Of a stretch of DNA of 64,000 nucleotides, positions 1-10,715 are shown in pieces. A model generated the notes under the pieces. That model was not told the origin of the DNA. It did not search any database and saw only the letters and a list, made by a program, of their open reading frames with translations. Every line of letters starts with the position of its first letter. Positions within the stretch are counted from its first letter, which is position 1. This DNA is from Isoetes taiwanensis (Eukaryota > Streptophyta > Lycopodiopsida > Isoetales > Isoetaceae): the NCBI GenBank assembly GCA_021234155.1, contig JAJEKV010000040.1:4613229-4677228 (forward strand), in the 5' to 3' direction. A program made the position numbers and the translations under genes.

Positions 1-22
1 TAATTATTTACAACAAAAGTTT

Positions 23-1255
23 CTAAGGGCGTTCTCCCTTAATGCGGGTCGCAAGACTCATGTCTTGTCGCATTAAGGTTACTCGCTTGGCGTGGATAGT
101 GCAGGCTGTTGAATCTTCAAAATGTTGCACTATCTTTGCCTCGCTGCCTCTTGCATTGCCGCCGGCCCTCGTCCGTGACTCTAAAGTCTGTTCTATAGGC
201 CTGCATAACTTCACGCACCAACCGAGCGAAGGGGGCACGGGGGATTAGGAGACCGAAGCTGCGCTGGAAGTGTCTAATCTCCCTTAACGCTCTTCTCTCC
301 ACCTCCTTCCTATCCGCTTTCTTCCTGGGTGGCGGCTTGGGAACCTTGGGCTTCGGTGGTGGCGGCCTTAGGGTTTGCTGCTTCGTTGGTCGCCCTCCCT
401 CGATGAACTTAACTCTGTTTTCTTCATAATATTTGTTATAGGCCTCCCATTTCTTCATGTAGGCCTCGTGCTCTCTCATCTTCCTCTCATAAATCTTTAC
501 CCTGTCGGTGACGTAGGCTTCGGGCAGGTGGTGGTTTCTTCTTTCTATCCCATGCGAGGTATTCAGGGGCTTCGCACTTGATCTTGGTGGGGTTGCTCAG
601 TCTTGGCTGCTCGGGTACTTCACGCTTCGTCGCTGGGTGCTTGGAAGAGCTCCCACTGCGGCGTTAGGGTTGAAGTCTTCATCGGAAGAGTCGTCGGAAG
701 GGTTTGGGGTTCGATCGGGTTGCCGCTCCTTGATAATAATGTTGGGGTTCGGCCTCTTCCTTGGCCGGGCAGTCCTTTGTTCTCCTTATGCCAGCCACGA
801 ACTTCCCTTTCGCTTTCTTCTTTTCTTACGCTACCTTTTGTTTCTCCTCCTTCCTTTTCCTCTTTTTGTCTTCCCTTCTCTTCTGCGGCTTTCATTACTT
901 CGATGAACCTTCTAAGGTCTGCTACCTCCATTTGGCTCGGACACATCACCTGCTCATCTGCTTTCGAGGATTTCCGTGGAGTGCGTCACGAGATGGTCTG
1001 CTTGTTCTGCTGCTGGATCTCCCGGCTCTATTTCTTCGGTACACCTCCCTCGTCTCTTCGTCCATGGAGTTGGTGATGTGGCCTCGTCCTCCTCCACTGC
1101 TGGTTGAAGACATCGATCAAATCGGAGGTGTCTTCCTCTTCGTCCAGTGAGCGACCCCTCTTGCGAGCCTCTCCCGAAGCATCTTAGAATGATCTACGCC
1201 CATTGGCTGGTGGTTTTGCAGGACGCTTCCTTCCGGTCTGTTTGGTTCGGGCCAT
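23..1255 (-). pseudogene. Histone H3-like (CENH3-like) gene with a very long N-terminal tail, broken
   Basis: The frame opens with MARTKQTGRKRPAKP, very close to the histone H3 N-terminus. An in-frame TAA (1186-1184) follows after 23 codons, and coding-like sequence continues in the same frame (DASGEARKRGRSLDEEED). Several frame changes occur between about 1110 and 500. From 479 down the frame is clean: a charged helix (EAYVTDRVKIYERKMREHEA) resembling helix 3 of an HMG box, a proline/lysine stretch, then the histone fold with ALREIRHFQRSFGLLIP and FARLVREVMQ. A one-base change near 160-172 shifts frame, and the fold resumes with IVQHFEDSTACTIHAKRV, TLMRQDMSLATRIKGERP and TAG at 25-23. IRHFQ, LLIP and RVTLMR resemble plant CENH3 more than canonical H3, but loop 1 is not lengthened as in CENH3. 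Canonical H3 is 136 residues; this is about 411 codons. It lies downstream of an LTR primer binding site on the same strand. It is either a captured or a degenerate histone variant. Confidence 0.8.
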
Positions 1256-1912
1256 GTTTTACTGGATCGTCAATCGGATAAAAGCGCCCGAAAGATCGCC
1301 CTAAGTTGGGGAGAGCGGATTTCTAGGGCTTGACGAAAAAAAATGAGGGGTTCTACATCTATTTATAGCTTGGGGAATTTTAGGTCAAAACTCAAGTTGC
1401 TCCGTTTAACATGCTAAGGCACCAACTTATCTAAAACTTATACTTATTTCAGACTTTTTCTACCTATTGGTCTCACAGCTTGCGCCTCGTTCCAATACTA
1501 ATGTTTAGTTTTGCGACCGGTAGCGGTGTGAGACATCATACATTTCTAGGGTTTTTAGGTAATTAAAACATGCTATTCTAACTAATTCCTACCTTAGAAT
1601 TAGCCTTACCACATTATTTATCTCAAATTCATCATGTTTTGGTGTTCTTGATTCGATGTCTCACACGCTTTGCCCGCTTCAAAACAAAAGTTAGTTTTCG
1701 CGACCAGCGAAATGCGGGAGACCACCTCACTTGGAAAATTTTGGCTCATTCTTTTTAATCTTGTTAAATTCCAATTCACTTAATTGTTACTAGCTTAGCA
1801 TAACTACAAAGGTGAGAAAAAATTTTTCCCACTTTTCGAGGCTTGAGGATCCTATCAAGTTAGTACTACTGGGAACATGGTCAGTGCTTTGCTCTTGGTC
1901 TCCAAGAACATT
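1256..1912 (-). other. Leader between the primer binding site and the H3-like frame
   Basis: This is the part of the LTR element between the primer binding site and the H3-like start codon. I found no gag-like frame on either strand. Two imperfect copies of a roughly 40-bp segment (near 1498-1537 and 1683-1725) share a TTAGTTTTGCGACC-like core and neighbouring motifs of the type GTGAGACATC. Their meaning is unknown. Confidence 0.4.
1358..1368 (-). promoter_or_regulatory. TATA box upstream of the H3-like frame
   Basis: On the minus strand the sequence reads CTATAAATAGA, a good plant TATA box. It lies about 100 bp upstream of the ATG at 1255-1253, a normal distance for a plant promoter. This suggests that the H3-like frame had its own promoter as well as the LTR promoter. 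It could be chance in A/T-rich DNA. Confidence 0.45.
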
Positions 1913-1924
1913 GCTCTGATACCA
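1913..1924 (-). other. Primer binding site for initiator tRNA-Met
   Basis: On the minus strand the twelve bases read TGGTATCAGAGC, the exact complement of the 3' end of plant initiator tRNA-Met and the usual primer binding site of plant LTR retrotransposons. One base separates it from the LTR edge at 1926. This fixes the element on the minus strand, with its internal region towards position 1. Confidence 0.9.
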
Positions 1925-2639
1925 CTGTGACGTCCCCTACTGTGATCAAATTGCACTCACCGTGATACAAACAGAGTTCTTCCCCCACACCAGCTCCATG
2001 CTGAGGGCCCTCCACATATCACTGCACCCGTAACGAGTCCCAGTGGGAAGAGTGAAGGTGTCATTCTACCCCGTCTCCCTCAGGGCCTACCTAGCTGCGG
2101 AAGCGTAAACATACATGTCAGTAGCACATACATCAACATCCTGTGACCATCTCGAAGGATGGTCCTCCTCATATCTGCATAGACAAAGATCAGCACATCA
2201 CATAGGGGATCCTACCCAAGGCTCAGACTCAAAGGATAACTGACGGCTTGGGTCTCCGTGAGTTCGTTCTGCATGTAATTCATGGCAATGGAATTGGTGG
2301 CATAAGAACATGGCATAGGGTTGTCCACTCCATCCGCCCCTCACATTGCACACTTTGCGAGTAGGCTGAAAAGTGTTGGGACGGCCGTAGCCCTCACGGG
2401 ATGCATAGCCAAAGGGGCTATTCACGGGTCTCATCCTCCCGGGCCCGATGGGGCGGTAGGGATCACTCCCTCCAGAGATCTACATGTCGACTCAAGGTGA
2501 CTAGAGGGCCCTTGCCTGTGATTCGATGAACCCACGGAAAGTGTACACCACTTCCACGGGTGTCGAGCCCATGCCTTACCCGCTTTTCGGTGGTAAGCCA
2601 TTAGACCTAGTCACAATGATCCCCGGTAGGCTTTACACA

Positions 2640-2735
2640 CCGGGGGATCGTTAGGAGTCGAACATGAACCTCCTTCTTAGCCCGGTCGGCCCCTCCACCC
2701 ACAACCGAGGTGTGGCTCTTGTACCACGAGGCCGA
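2640..2735 (-). repeat. tRNA-like Pol III promoter segment (SINE head) inside the LTR
   Basis: On the minus strand an A-box, TGGTACAAGAG (2726-2716), matches TRGYNNARNNG fully. It is followed after 51 bp by a B-box, TGTTCGACTCC (2664-2654), differing at one base from GGTTCGANNCC. Order and spacing fit a tRNA-derived SINE head or a tRNA relic that became part of the LTR. I could not fold a convincing functional tRNA from it. Confidence 0.45.
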
Positions 2736-3308
2736 ATCTGAAAGTGTGCTAGAGAGACTACTCTAGGAGCATCAACTACAAGCTTTAGGGCCTCTACCCC
2801 CTTCCCAATACAAGGAGTTCAATAAATACATCATCCAAATACATCACGTAAGAACTAAAGAACTAGATCCAATCATAGAGTTAGGTTCTTTAGTTAGTAT
2901 CCCAGATCTAAGATCTAGATAACTACTATGGGCAATTTAATAGTCTAAACCTACTGATTCTATGACTAGAAGACGGTTTAAGCTATTAAATTGACCAAAC
3001 ACCGATCCTTGAGTGGCTCCTCCCGACTGAGTTCAACCATCCTGGCTTTGCTGATCGAGTTGGGGGAAACCGATGGCGCAATTCGGCAGGCGTCTGGGAG
3101 GCGGTTTTGGCTCTGGGGCAGCCAAACTGAGCTCTAAAACCCTAAGGACCTAAAACTAGCAAGCTAGGGTTTTCCTACCCTAAATAGACATGGGGGTTTA
3201 GGCTAGGGTTTCCAATTACCCAATTTGGCATGTGGGATAATTGGAAAGGCCCCACTTGCCTTTAGTGGCTAGGTGGCAAAATATGCCAACATGGAAAGGT
3301 GTGCCCTC

Positions 3309-3334
3309 ATTAATGTGCACATGTGCACATTAAT
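3309..3334. repeat. 26-bp perfect palindrome in the LTR U3
   Basis: Thirteen bases (ATTAATGTGCACA) are followed directly by their exact reverse complement. The palindrome is centred on TGCACATGTGCA and lies next to an AT-rich TATA-like stretch. It may be a binding site for a dimeric factor or a cruciform-forming sequence. The palindrome is seen directly; the role is inferred. Confidence 0.7.
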
Positions 3335-3479
3335 AATATATGAACACTCCTAGTAAGTTGCCCCCTAGGGCTACTTACCTGGCTATCCGTTGGCGTACAC
3401 GTCAATCGGGGTGGCGTGTACGCGTGACGTGGCAGTACAATGTACGTCCTGGGAGCGTATACTGTGCTGGAACGTCACA

Positions 3480-4075
3480 ATTGCATATACTTGATTATAG
3501 ATCATAAACAAATTTCCCATTCAAGCATCGTCACTAATACTCTTTTTCATTTTTTAATGCAGCAGTCGAGAAGCTTGCCAAGAAGACTTCATTGCCTATT
3601 ATTTGATCACATGTATATATTATTGCAACGTTCTTAAGCTCAGAATTCAGATTTATATCACTTTAGGGCTGATTTATTTTTGAATTGTCAATATGGTTGC
3701 TGCTATAGCTTTCTGGGCTGTCATAACATGTTTTCGGACTCAAATGAGCCTTTAAGTAGCCTCGTTCTTGCTTATAGCAGGGCTGTAATAGACCCTAATT
3801 GGGCTGCCCCTTTGCTGCCCCCTTTATGCATTGGAATGTTTGGAATGTTTGCTGGAATGTTTGCTTATTGAGTTGGAATGTTTATTGGAATGTTTGCTTA
3901 TTGAGTTGACACTTTTTTTAATGAATTTAGGCCCCAAAATCAGAGTTCTTGTGCATGCTAGTTAGCTAGTATTTGTTAGATCTCTTATCATATTGTGTAG
4001 CTCATGTGCTTGCTTCACATGCAGATAAATAGCAGCACATAAGAATGTTCTTATTTGCCTTAGCGAGGGAGATGA
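3480..4075. other. No gene seen; short direct repeats
   Basis: This stretch separates the LTR from the transposase-like relic. It holds a cluster of direct repeats of TGGAATGTTT (about 3833-3900, five copies) with a repeated TGCTTATTGAGTTG. No supported coding sequence was found. Confidence 0.5.
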
Positions 4076-4109
4076 GAACAAACAAGAAGTTGGGTTTGTA
4101 AAGGTACAT

Positions 4110-7100
4110 GTGAATGCACATTATTCAGATTTACGGCGAGAGATTGAACTTGATGAGCTAGAAGCTTTGGAGAGCCAGGAATTTGTGTTTTTAGGGGAAA
4201 GAAAGCTTGCCTTGTCCAAGAAGCAAGAGGCAAGATTTATAGTGAACGAGGATGAGGTGTGTGTGAAGATCATAGGTGCCCAAGCTGATGATCAGCCCAT
4301 TCATCCCACTAAATGAAGGAGATTGGTGCTTGTAGAACAAGAGGAGGATGTAGAAGTGATCACTATGGAAGGGGTGCGTTTGGATATAAAGCAAGAAGAT
4401 GACATTGAACCCATTGAACCACTTCCAAGTCAAGAGTCTATGAGTAGATTAGAATCCAAAATAGCTACCAGGTCTTTAATAAAGAAGTGGATGTATGCAT
4501 TCGAAGGGCCAAAATGAAGATGAAGCTTGAAGGCAAGAAAGATCGTTTTGAGCTAATGTCTTTTGACTTAAATGGAGCTGCTGTATTTTTGTATTTGGTG
4601 TGTGGAGTGCCATGCACGATATGAAAAGGGAGGAGAGGATATGATGTACAATTACACGGCTCGTCATGTACAATCCAAAGAACACAAGATCAATCTTCAA
4701 AGAAACCTTGATGCTACCCAAGAGAATGTCTCGGGAGTGAAGAGTAATGAAGATATTATGGCTGAAATCAGGGATGCTGTGGAGGCTTGTACGGCCACTA
4801 AAGTGAGGCCTTTTGTCAAGGAGACACTGTAGACTTTGACTTGTATAACGAAACTTTGGCAGGTTATGTGAGAAAGGAGGATATTTGCATTGTTTGTAAA
4901 CTTTGCAACAAACCCCTTCGTCTCTTTCTTGATCGAGGGGATGTGGTTGAAAATATGAAGGAGCACATCAAAAGTACTCGTCATGCTAAAAAATGGGCAG
5001 CAAATGAAAGAAAAGAAAATGAGTGCCAAGCACCAAGGCAAAGTGGAAGACCAAGGAAAGAGATCGTGGTGGACGCATCACAAAAAAACATGCTTGCATT
5101 CTTTTGAAGAGGTAAGGCTTCACTCTCCCATTCATTTTAACAAGTAATTAGTTTGTAGATTTGCACTTGCTTTGTTTTTAGTTATTTGTACTTAGTTGAG
5201 GCTCTAATTATTCATTAATCTCTGTTTTGTAGCTGACCTGTTTTGCCCACAATAATTTTTGTTTATTGGATTATGAACTTGCTTAACAATCAATTGACAT
5301 GCATTTGATGTGACCATGAACTCAGGATGCTTTGCCTTTGATATTTTGCTTATATTGACCAATCTAAAGACACTAATTTGGACTGCTGCACATTTCATAG
5401 AGCCGGGAGGTCGAATGTAGTACTTCAAGTAAGTGCAAAGGCCCCTATTTATGTTCATTTACATTCCAACGTGATGTTTTCTACATTATTCTTGCATTAT
5501 CTCTTCTATATTTCTAGTTTTAGCCTCTTGAAAACATGAAATCTCTATTTGGCATCATTATGTTGGGGATATTGGCAATTAGAGTATAGATATGGCTCCA
5601 ACACCAAGGACTTAAGGCCATTTTTGGATGAATCAAAGGCTGGACAAAATTGGTACTTGCATCACTGGCACCTTTAGGCATGTCTCTTGTCGTAGAATAT
5701 GTGATAGTAGCCTGCAGTTCTCGAATCTCCAATGCTCATTTTGTGCTTCAATACCAAAAGAAAGTGATTTTCGTATGAGAGTTTATAGACAAGATGAAAG
5801 AAAAGTTAGTAGAGGTCTAAGAAGCACAAATCAATGCATAAGAGTGGATTACCTAACTAATACGGAACTAAAAGATACGACTAAAGATTCAAGGGTCGAA
5901 AATAGACAGTTAAGAAGAAAATTGATGTTTTGTAAAAAGAAAAATGTGGCTTTATTAGTGAAGGTGCGAACAATTAGAGATTCCTTGTGTGAATCCATGA
6001 AGCGTGCGGATGTGAAAAAGTTTTGTAGAGACATTGTTGAGGCCCATTCACGAGGAAAACAGCTCTATGGAACTTCCTTACAGATGTTGCCCAAAACATT
6101 GTTAGGCCAGGTTATAAGAGAAGATACAAGAAGACCACAAAAGACCTATTTGAGACAATCAAAATTTGGGGCGGACAAAGAATGCATAACTTTTTATCCA
6201 TTAACTTTTCTGGCCCTAGTTTGTCTACCACGCTGCGATCAACGAGGAAAAATTTTGTTGGCATAAGGGAAGAAACATTTGCTTTTCTAGGAGGTGTGTA
6301 TTCCAGCCATATGACACGAATTGGCTTTCCACTTGGATCAGTACCATCCATTGTGGCAGAGGATGAGACTGTTATAAAGAGAGCAGTACAATGGATTACA
6401 AGAGATGATACCTTGATTGGATTTTGTGGTTTGAAAGGTGGTCATACTTGTGATCCTAGTTTTGTAGTTCATGTTGGTAGTGGAGAGCTTGGATACACAA
6501 CTGTAATGGATGCATTTGAGTTGAACGCCATTGCACACTTTGCACGAGTTCTAATCGTTAATCCTTTGCATCCGCGCCTGCCTAGACTTGTCTTGTGTAT
6601 CCAACTTACATGCAATAAGTTCAACCATGACGAGGTAAGAATCCAATGGCAAAAGGTTCAAGCCTTTTGGGATTCACAGTATTGGGACCATTAATCGGTC
6701 CGGCTCCGATGGAGATGCACGTCGTAGGGCATGTATGCTTGAAGACTACACGTCCTTGAAGCAAGTGAATAGAAGATATGCCATACCTTGGGAGGGTTGG
6801 GTGTTTACTGCAACCATAAGAGATGATGGAAGTATTTGTGGACTTCATGATCAAGATTTCATCCATAATGGTAAGAAATTAATCAATCCGATGGACAATG
6901 CTTCGAGGATATTGTATCTAGGAAATGAGTATGTAACGTTAAATGATGTATGGCATGTCTTCAACATGTTTCAAGGGGAACATGGACTCCAATTGGGAGA
7001 TGTTGAAAGGAAAGATAGGCAAAATTGGAGGGCTGCTCCAAGGATAGCTTCACGAAAGTTTCAAGCTTGTTTGCAAAGATTAAGAGATCCAAGTACATCC

Positions 7101-8153
7101 AAACCAATGAGAACTTTAGGGACTGAAATGTACTTGCATGTTGTTTCCCTATACATTGACGTATTTCTATCACCACATTTGGACCTTCGGGCACGTGTGA
7201 AAGTGGCTTCAACGGTCTCTTTTTTCTTTAGGTATGTTTGAACTGCAATTGAACTTATGCTTAATAGTCTCTCCTTCTCATATTCTAATCGTAGGTGGAG
7301 ACTATGGATAATCAATCATGAAACACATTCTTTGACCAAGAACTTCATATCCCGTGAGACATTTCTTGATATTCAGCTCTCATGCCACTTCGTAGTATTG
7401 CTATTCAAGTACTTCAATGAAACATGCACAGGTATGGCTGTCCCATTGCATTGTACAGGATCAGATTGTTGTGAGAATTTTTTCTCCAAAGTGGGCGGCA
7501 TGGTTAGGAATAAAAGGTCCTATACAGAGGCTGATTTGCTAGAAACATGTAATGCTTTGAATAGGGTGGCTGAATTCCAAGCTCTAGGTGACTTTTTATT
7601 TCCTGCTGCACATATAAAACAAGAGAACATTTGGCAAGTGCTAGAAAGAAAGGTAGATAATGCAGGAAATGAAATGAGGGCTGATCTATATGATCTAAGT
7701 CAAGTAAGTACCAATGACAAAATTGTGGATGCATTAAAGGACGATTTCAAGTATGCTCAAGTAGGCATTACATGTGATATAGAAGGCGCAAAAACATGGT
7801 GGAAAACACCATGGAAACATGAAGATTACTTTCATCGTGACTACTTCAAGCAATTAGACACTACACAAATTGAAGATGAATCCGATGTTGTTGAGATTGA
7901 AGAAGATAATACAAGTATAAGAGACAATAGTGCAAATGAATCCCATGATATTGTTGCCGAGATGGAGCTTAGGCATACATTTGAAGCCATGCTTGATGAG
8001 ACTGAAACCTTGCATTCTGAAATAGATAGAACCGTGAAAGTAGACGGTAAATTGGTGTGCAAGGCCACTTTAGTAAGCCAGCTTAATGGCAATCCTTGGT
8101 TGTCAAAAGATAGATTGACAAAAGTTAAACATCATGCTTTTCTTGATGCATGA
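4110..8153 (+). pseudogene. Decayed zinc-finger transposase-like gene with an RNase-H-like (P-element-like) body
   Basis: Successive coding pieces lie in order on one strand. First comes an acidic N-terminal part (4110-4515, one in-frame TGA at 4314). Two C2H2-type fingers follow: CIWCVEC with a later H-x4-H near 4590-4680, and CIVCKLCNKPLRLF with HIKSTRH near 4880-4990. An AT-hook-like SGRPRKE is next. The body spans about 5628-8153. Frameshifts lie near 4832 and 6056, with two more within 6678-6705. The body carries GGQRMHNFLS, AEDETVIKRAVQW, DTLIGFCG, SDGDARRR, NFISRETFLDIQLSCHF and GSDCCENFFSK. A 63-bp intron (7232-7294, GT-AG) joins ...SFFFR to WRLWIIN. The acidic motifs and ENFFSK-like end recall P-element/THAP9-type transposases by family knowledge; exact family is uncertain. 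The stops and frameshifts argue against a working protein. Terminal inverted repeats were not found. Confidence 0.65.
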
Positions 8154-8833
8154 TTGTATAATATAATGGCTCTGCCAATGGACTCAGAACATCGACACTA
8201 CCCTGAGGACCAAGTTTCATGGGCAAAGGACCATCCTTTCTCCAAGAAGTGCCAAATTTGCTCATGTCCAACACATTCCTAGTCAATTGGCTACGGAATA
8301 CTACCGTCATCATTTCATTCTTTGGATCAATGAGTTGGAATCATTTTTAACCCTTGATCTTTCTCGCATGCAGTTTTATTTTTTCCCTCCAAGGATTTGT
8401 TCTTCCTAATCTAAGGCTAGAAGCTGCGGGGGCGCTCGGATTCCTGACTTTGCCTTCAATCCAATTGTTTAAGGAGAGTTGAATGCCATTTCAATGCATC
8501 TAGGTCATCTGGGCGACTTGACAATTTGAAATAGTTTCTTGCAGGGTATAACTAGTGTATTACTAGGCCAAAAGGACCACGAATTTTTATCTGGAGATTT
8601 GCGTCAGGCTTGGAGTTAACTGCAGAAAGGTATTGCTGCTATAATTTGGGCTAAAGATATCTTGATTTGAGCAAGAGGTTTCATCATTTAGGTGAGTTCT
8701 AGGTGTTTTATCAATGAATCTTTATGTATTTCTTGCTTCAAGCTTCATCTTTTCTAATACTTTGAAGCAGCAAGATGATGTATAGGGTAGGAATTCTTTT
8801 ATATTTTTGCTTGATTATTGTAATAATTGTGAA
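8154..8833. other. No gene seen
   Basis: Following the transposase-like relic there is no supported reading frame or recognised repeat. This may be the 3' flank or untranslated part of the relic. Confidence 0.4.
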
Positions 8834-9230
8834 CTTTAGTTGTAGAAAAATTAAGATTCTAACCTTTCAGGCTAATATACTAGGTCCAATTCAAGGCCAC
8901 GTTGCAAGAGTAGAGACCCTTTTCTGCAACATCTCGCACTAATCACGAGAAGTGATGCAAAAATACAAACTTTAGTTGTAAAAAAACTAAGATTCTGGCC
9001 TTTTAGATCAGTATACTATGTCCAATTGGAGGTAGCATGGTAAGGATAGCATACTGTTCTTTGCCACATCTCGTGCTAAGTGCGAAGGTTAATGCAAGAA
9101 ATTAAATTTTAGTTGGATGCCACATGACAAGAATATCAACCATTCTCTGTCACATCTCGCGCTAGCGTGAGGGTTAATGCAAAAATAGGAATTTATTTTG
9201 TAAGAAAACTAAGTTTTTAACCTTTTTCGT
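8834..9230. repeat. 136-bp tandem repeat, about three copies
   Basis: Copies begin at about 8835, 8971 and 9107 with TTTAGTTGTA-like sequence. Each carries AAACTAAGATTCT, TATACTA-GTCCAATT and CACATCTCGCGCTA-like blocks and ends with GTTAATGCAAAAATA. The first two copies are 136 bp apart. The third is shortened. The copies are diverged, so the array is not recent. Confidence 0.75.
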
Positions 9231-9960
9231 TTCTCCATTTACTTTTTTTCCTTTTCCACTATCCCATTTCTCCCATTCCCTTTTTCCTTTTTTTGTTACC
9301 CCTTCCCCATTTTTCCTATTCTATTTCTCCCTTCCCTTTTCTCCTATTTCTTCCCCATTTTTGTCTGCCCTTTCTTTTTCTCCCATTTCCCCTCCCTTTT
9401 CTCCTTTTTTTTTTTTCAGTTTGCCCTTTCCTATTTTTCTATTCCATGCTTTTCGATTTTCCTTTTTTTTTCCTCTTCAGATTTGTTCCCTCCTCCTCTC
9501 CTCTCCCTATTTTCCCGTTTTACCCATATTTTTTCATTTTCTCTTTTCTTGTTTGCCCTTCCCCATTGTTTCTCTTTTTTCAATTTTCCTTTTTCTTTTC
9601 CCTTTTTTTTTTCGCGTTTCTCTTTTCCCTTTTTCATTTTCCCACTCCTTGCTTTTCCCTTTTCGTTTTCTTCTGTTTTTCCCTCCCCTTTTCATCTCCC
9701 CTTCGCTCCCCTTCCTCTTCCTCTTCTCCTTTTCTCGATGGCCTTTTTCCCTTCCCTTTTCCTCCTCTCCCAATCCTTTATCTCTTCCCCCTTTTTGATG
9801 CCCTTTTTTGTCTTCCATTTCTTGCTCTCTTTTTCCGTTTTCCCCACTTTTTTTTCTCTTCATCTTTTTCCAATTTTCCCTTCTTTTCCACCCTTTCTCT
9901 CTTTCTATTTCTCCATACCTTTCTTCCTTCCTTTTCCTCCTCCTTTGTTCCTTGAAAGGG
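9231..9960. repeat. Long polypyrimidine tract 1
   Basis: About 730 bp of nearly pure C/T on the plus strand, made of TTTTCCC, CTTTTCC and TTTTTCC words with very few purines. The long frames that cross it (all F/S/P/L on plus, K/E/R/G on minus) are composition artefacts. It could form triplex DNA. Confidence 0.85.
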
Positions 9961-10195
9961 TGTCTAGAAATGTATCCCTTTTTGTACATTTAGCTACATT
10001 ACACAAATTACCCAAAGTACCCGAAAAGTACATGCATATCCAAAAAGTGTCAGAAATTTAGCTTAAATGTATATGCAAAGTACATAAAATAAAAAAGTAT
10101 ATGTTTATACAAATAAAAAAATAACCAAAATGTACGTGAAAAGTATCCATATTTGTATATCAATTCAGTACAATGTACGTACACCCTTTCATGCT
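9961..10195. other. A/T-rich spacer between pyrimidine tracts
   Basis: This spacer has repeated GTACAT/AAAGTACATG-like words and no coding signal. It interrupts the pyrimidine-rich DNA abruptly on both sides. Confidence 0.5.
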
Positions 10196-10715
10196 TTTAC
10201 CCCCCTTTTCTTTTTCCCATGCCTTCCCTTTCCTTGCCCTTTTCCTCGTCCTTTTTTTCCTCTCTCTTTTCCTCCTTCTCTCACGTCTAGTTGGATGCTG
10301 CCTAGTGGCGTGACGTTAAAATACTATCTATCTTTTCCCTTTCTTCCTCCCCCTCCCTTCCTTTTTTCTTTTCCCTTTCTCTTTTTCCCTTCCCTTCTCC
10401 CCTCCCTTTTTCTCTTTCCCCTCTTCTCGTGTCTTTCTTCGCTACTTTTTCCCCCTTTCCCCACCCTTTCTCTCTTCCCCTTTCCTATTGTCCTTTTTCA
10501 CTTCCCCCTTCCCCCTCCCCTCCCCACCTCCCTTCTTCCCTTTCCCTTCTTTTCCCTTTCCCATGCCCTTTTCCCTTCCATTCTCCTCACCCTTTTCCTC
10601 TTCCTTTTTTCTGTTACCTTTTTCTCTTGTCCTCATCCTTTCCCCCCTTTCCTTTTTTTGGTGTCTTTTTTCCCTTCCCTTTCTCCCTTCAGTCCCCTAT
10701 CAGATTTTGCTGCAG
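10196..10715. repeat. Polypyrimidine tract 2, holding a SINE 3' end
   Basis: This is again nearly pure C/T on the plus strand. It is broken at 10281-10330 by GTCTAGTTGGATGCTGCC and then GTGGCGTGACGTTAAAATAC followed by TATCTATC. That last block is the same terminal sequence, with the same TATC tail, as the tRNA-derived SINE at 55231-55445. The long frames here are not genes. Confidence 0.8.

Larger units (their letters stand above)
1926..3479 (-). mobile_element. 5' LTR of an LTR retrotransposon, internal region running off the left edge
   Basis: The 1,554-bp LTR begins TGTGACGTCCC and ends GGAACGTCACA, a near-perfect inverted terminal pair with the TG...CA ends typical of LTRs. The primer binding site lies one base beyond the left edge, so this is the 5' LTR of a minus-strand element. 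TGTGACGTCCC-type ends are common among plant Ty3/gypsy LTRs, but no pol gene is visible and the superfamily is inferred. The upstream (U3) end holds a 26-bp palindrome and ACGT-core motifs such as GACGTGGC (3427-3434). The other LTR lies outside the window, so age and target duplication cannot be judged. Confidence 0.85.

Noticed and set aside
2198-2434. 78-codon frame inside the LTR
   Set aside because: LTR sequence, no similarity to any known protein.
6634-6679. Possible intron starting GAG|GTAAGA and ending TTCACAG
   Set aside because: The sequence between them continues the transposase-like coding pattern (QWQKVQAFW), so I treat the following break as frameshifts instead.
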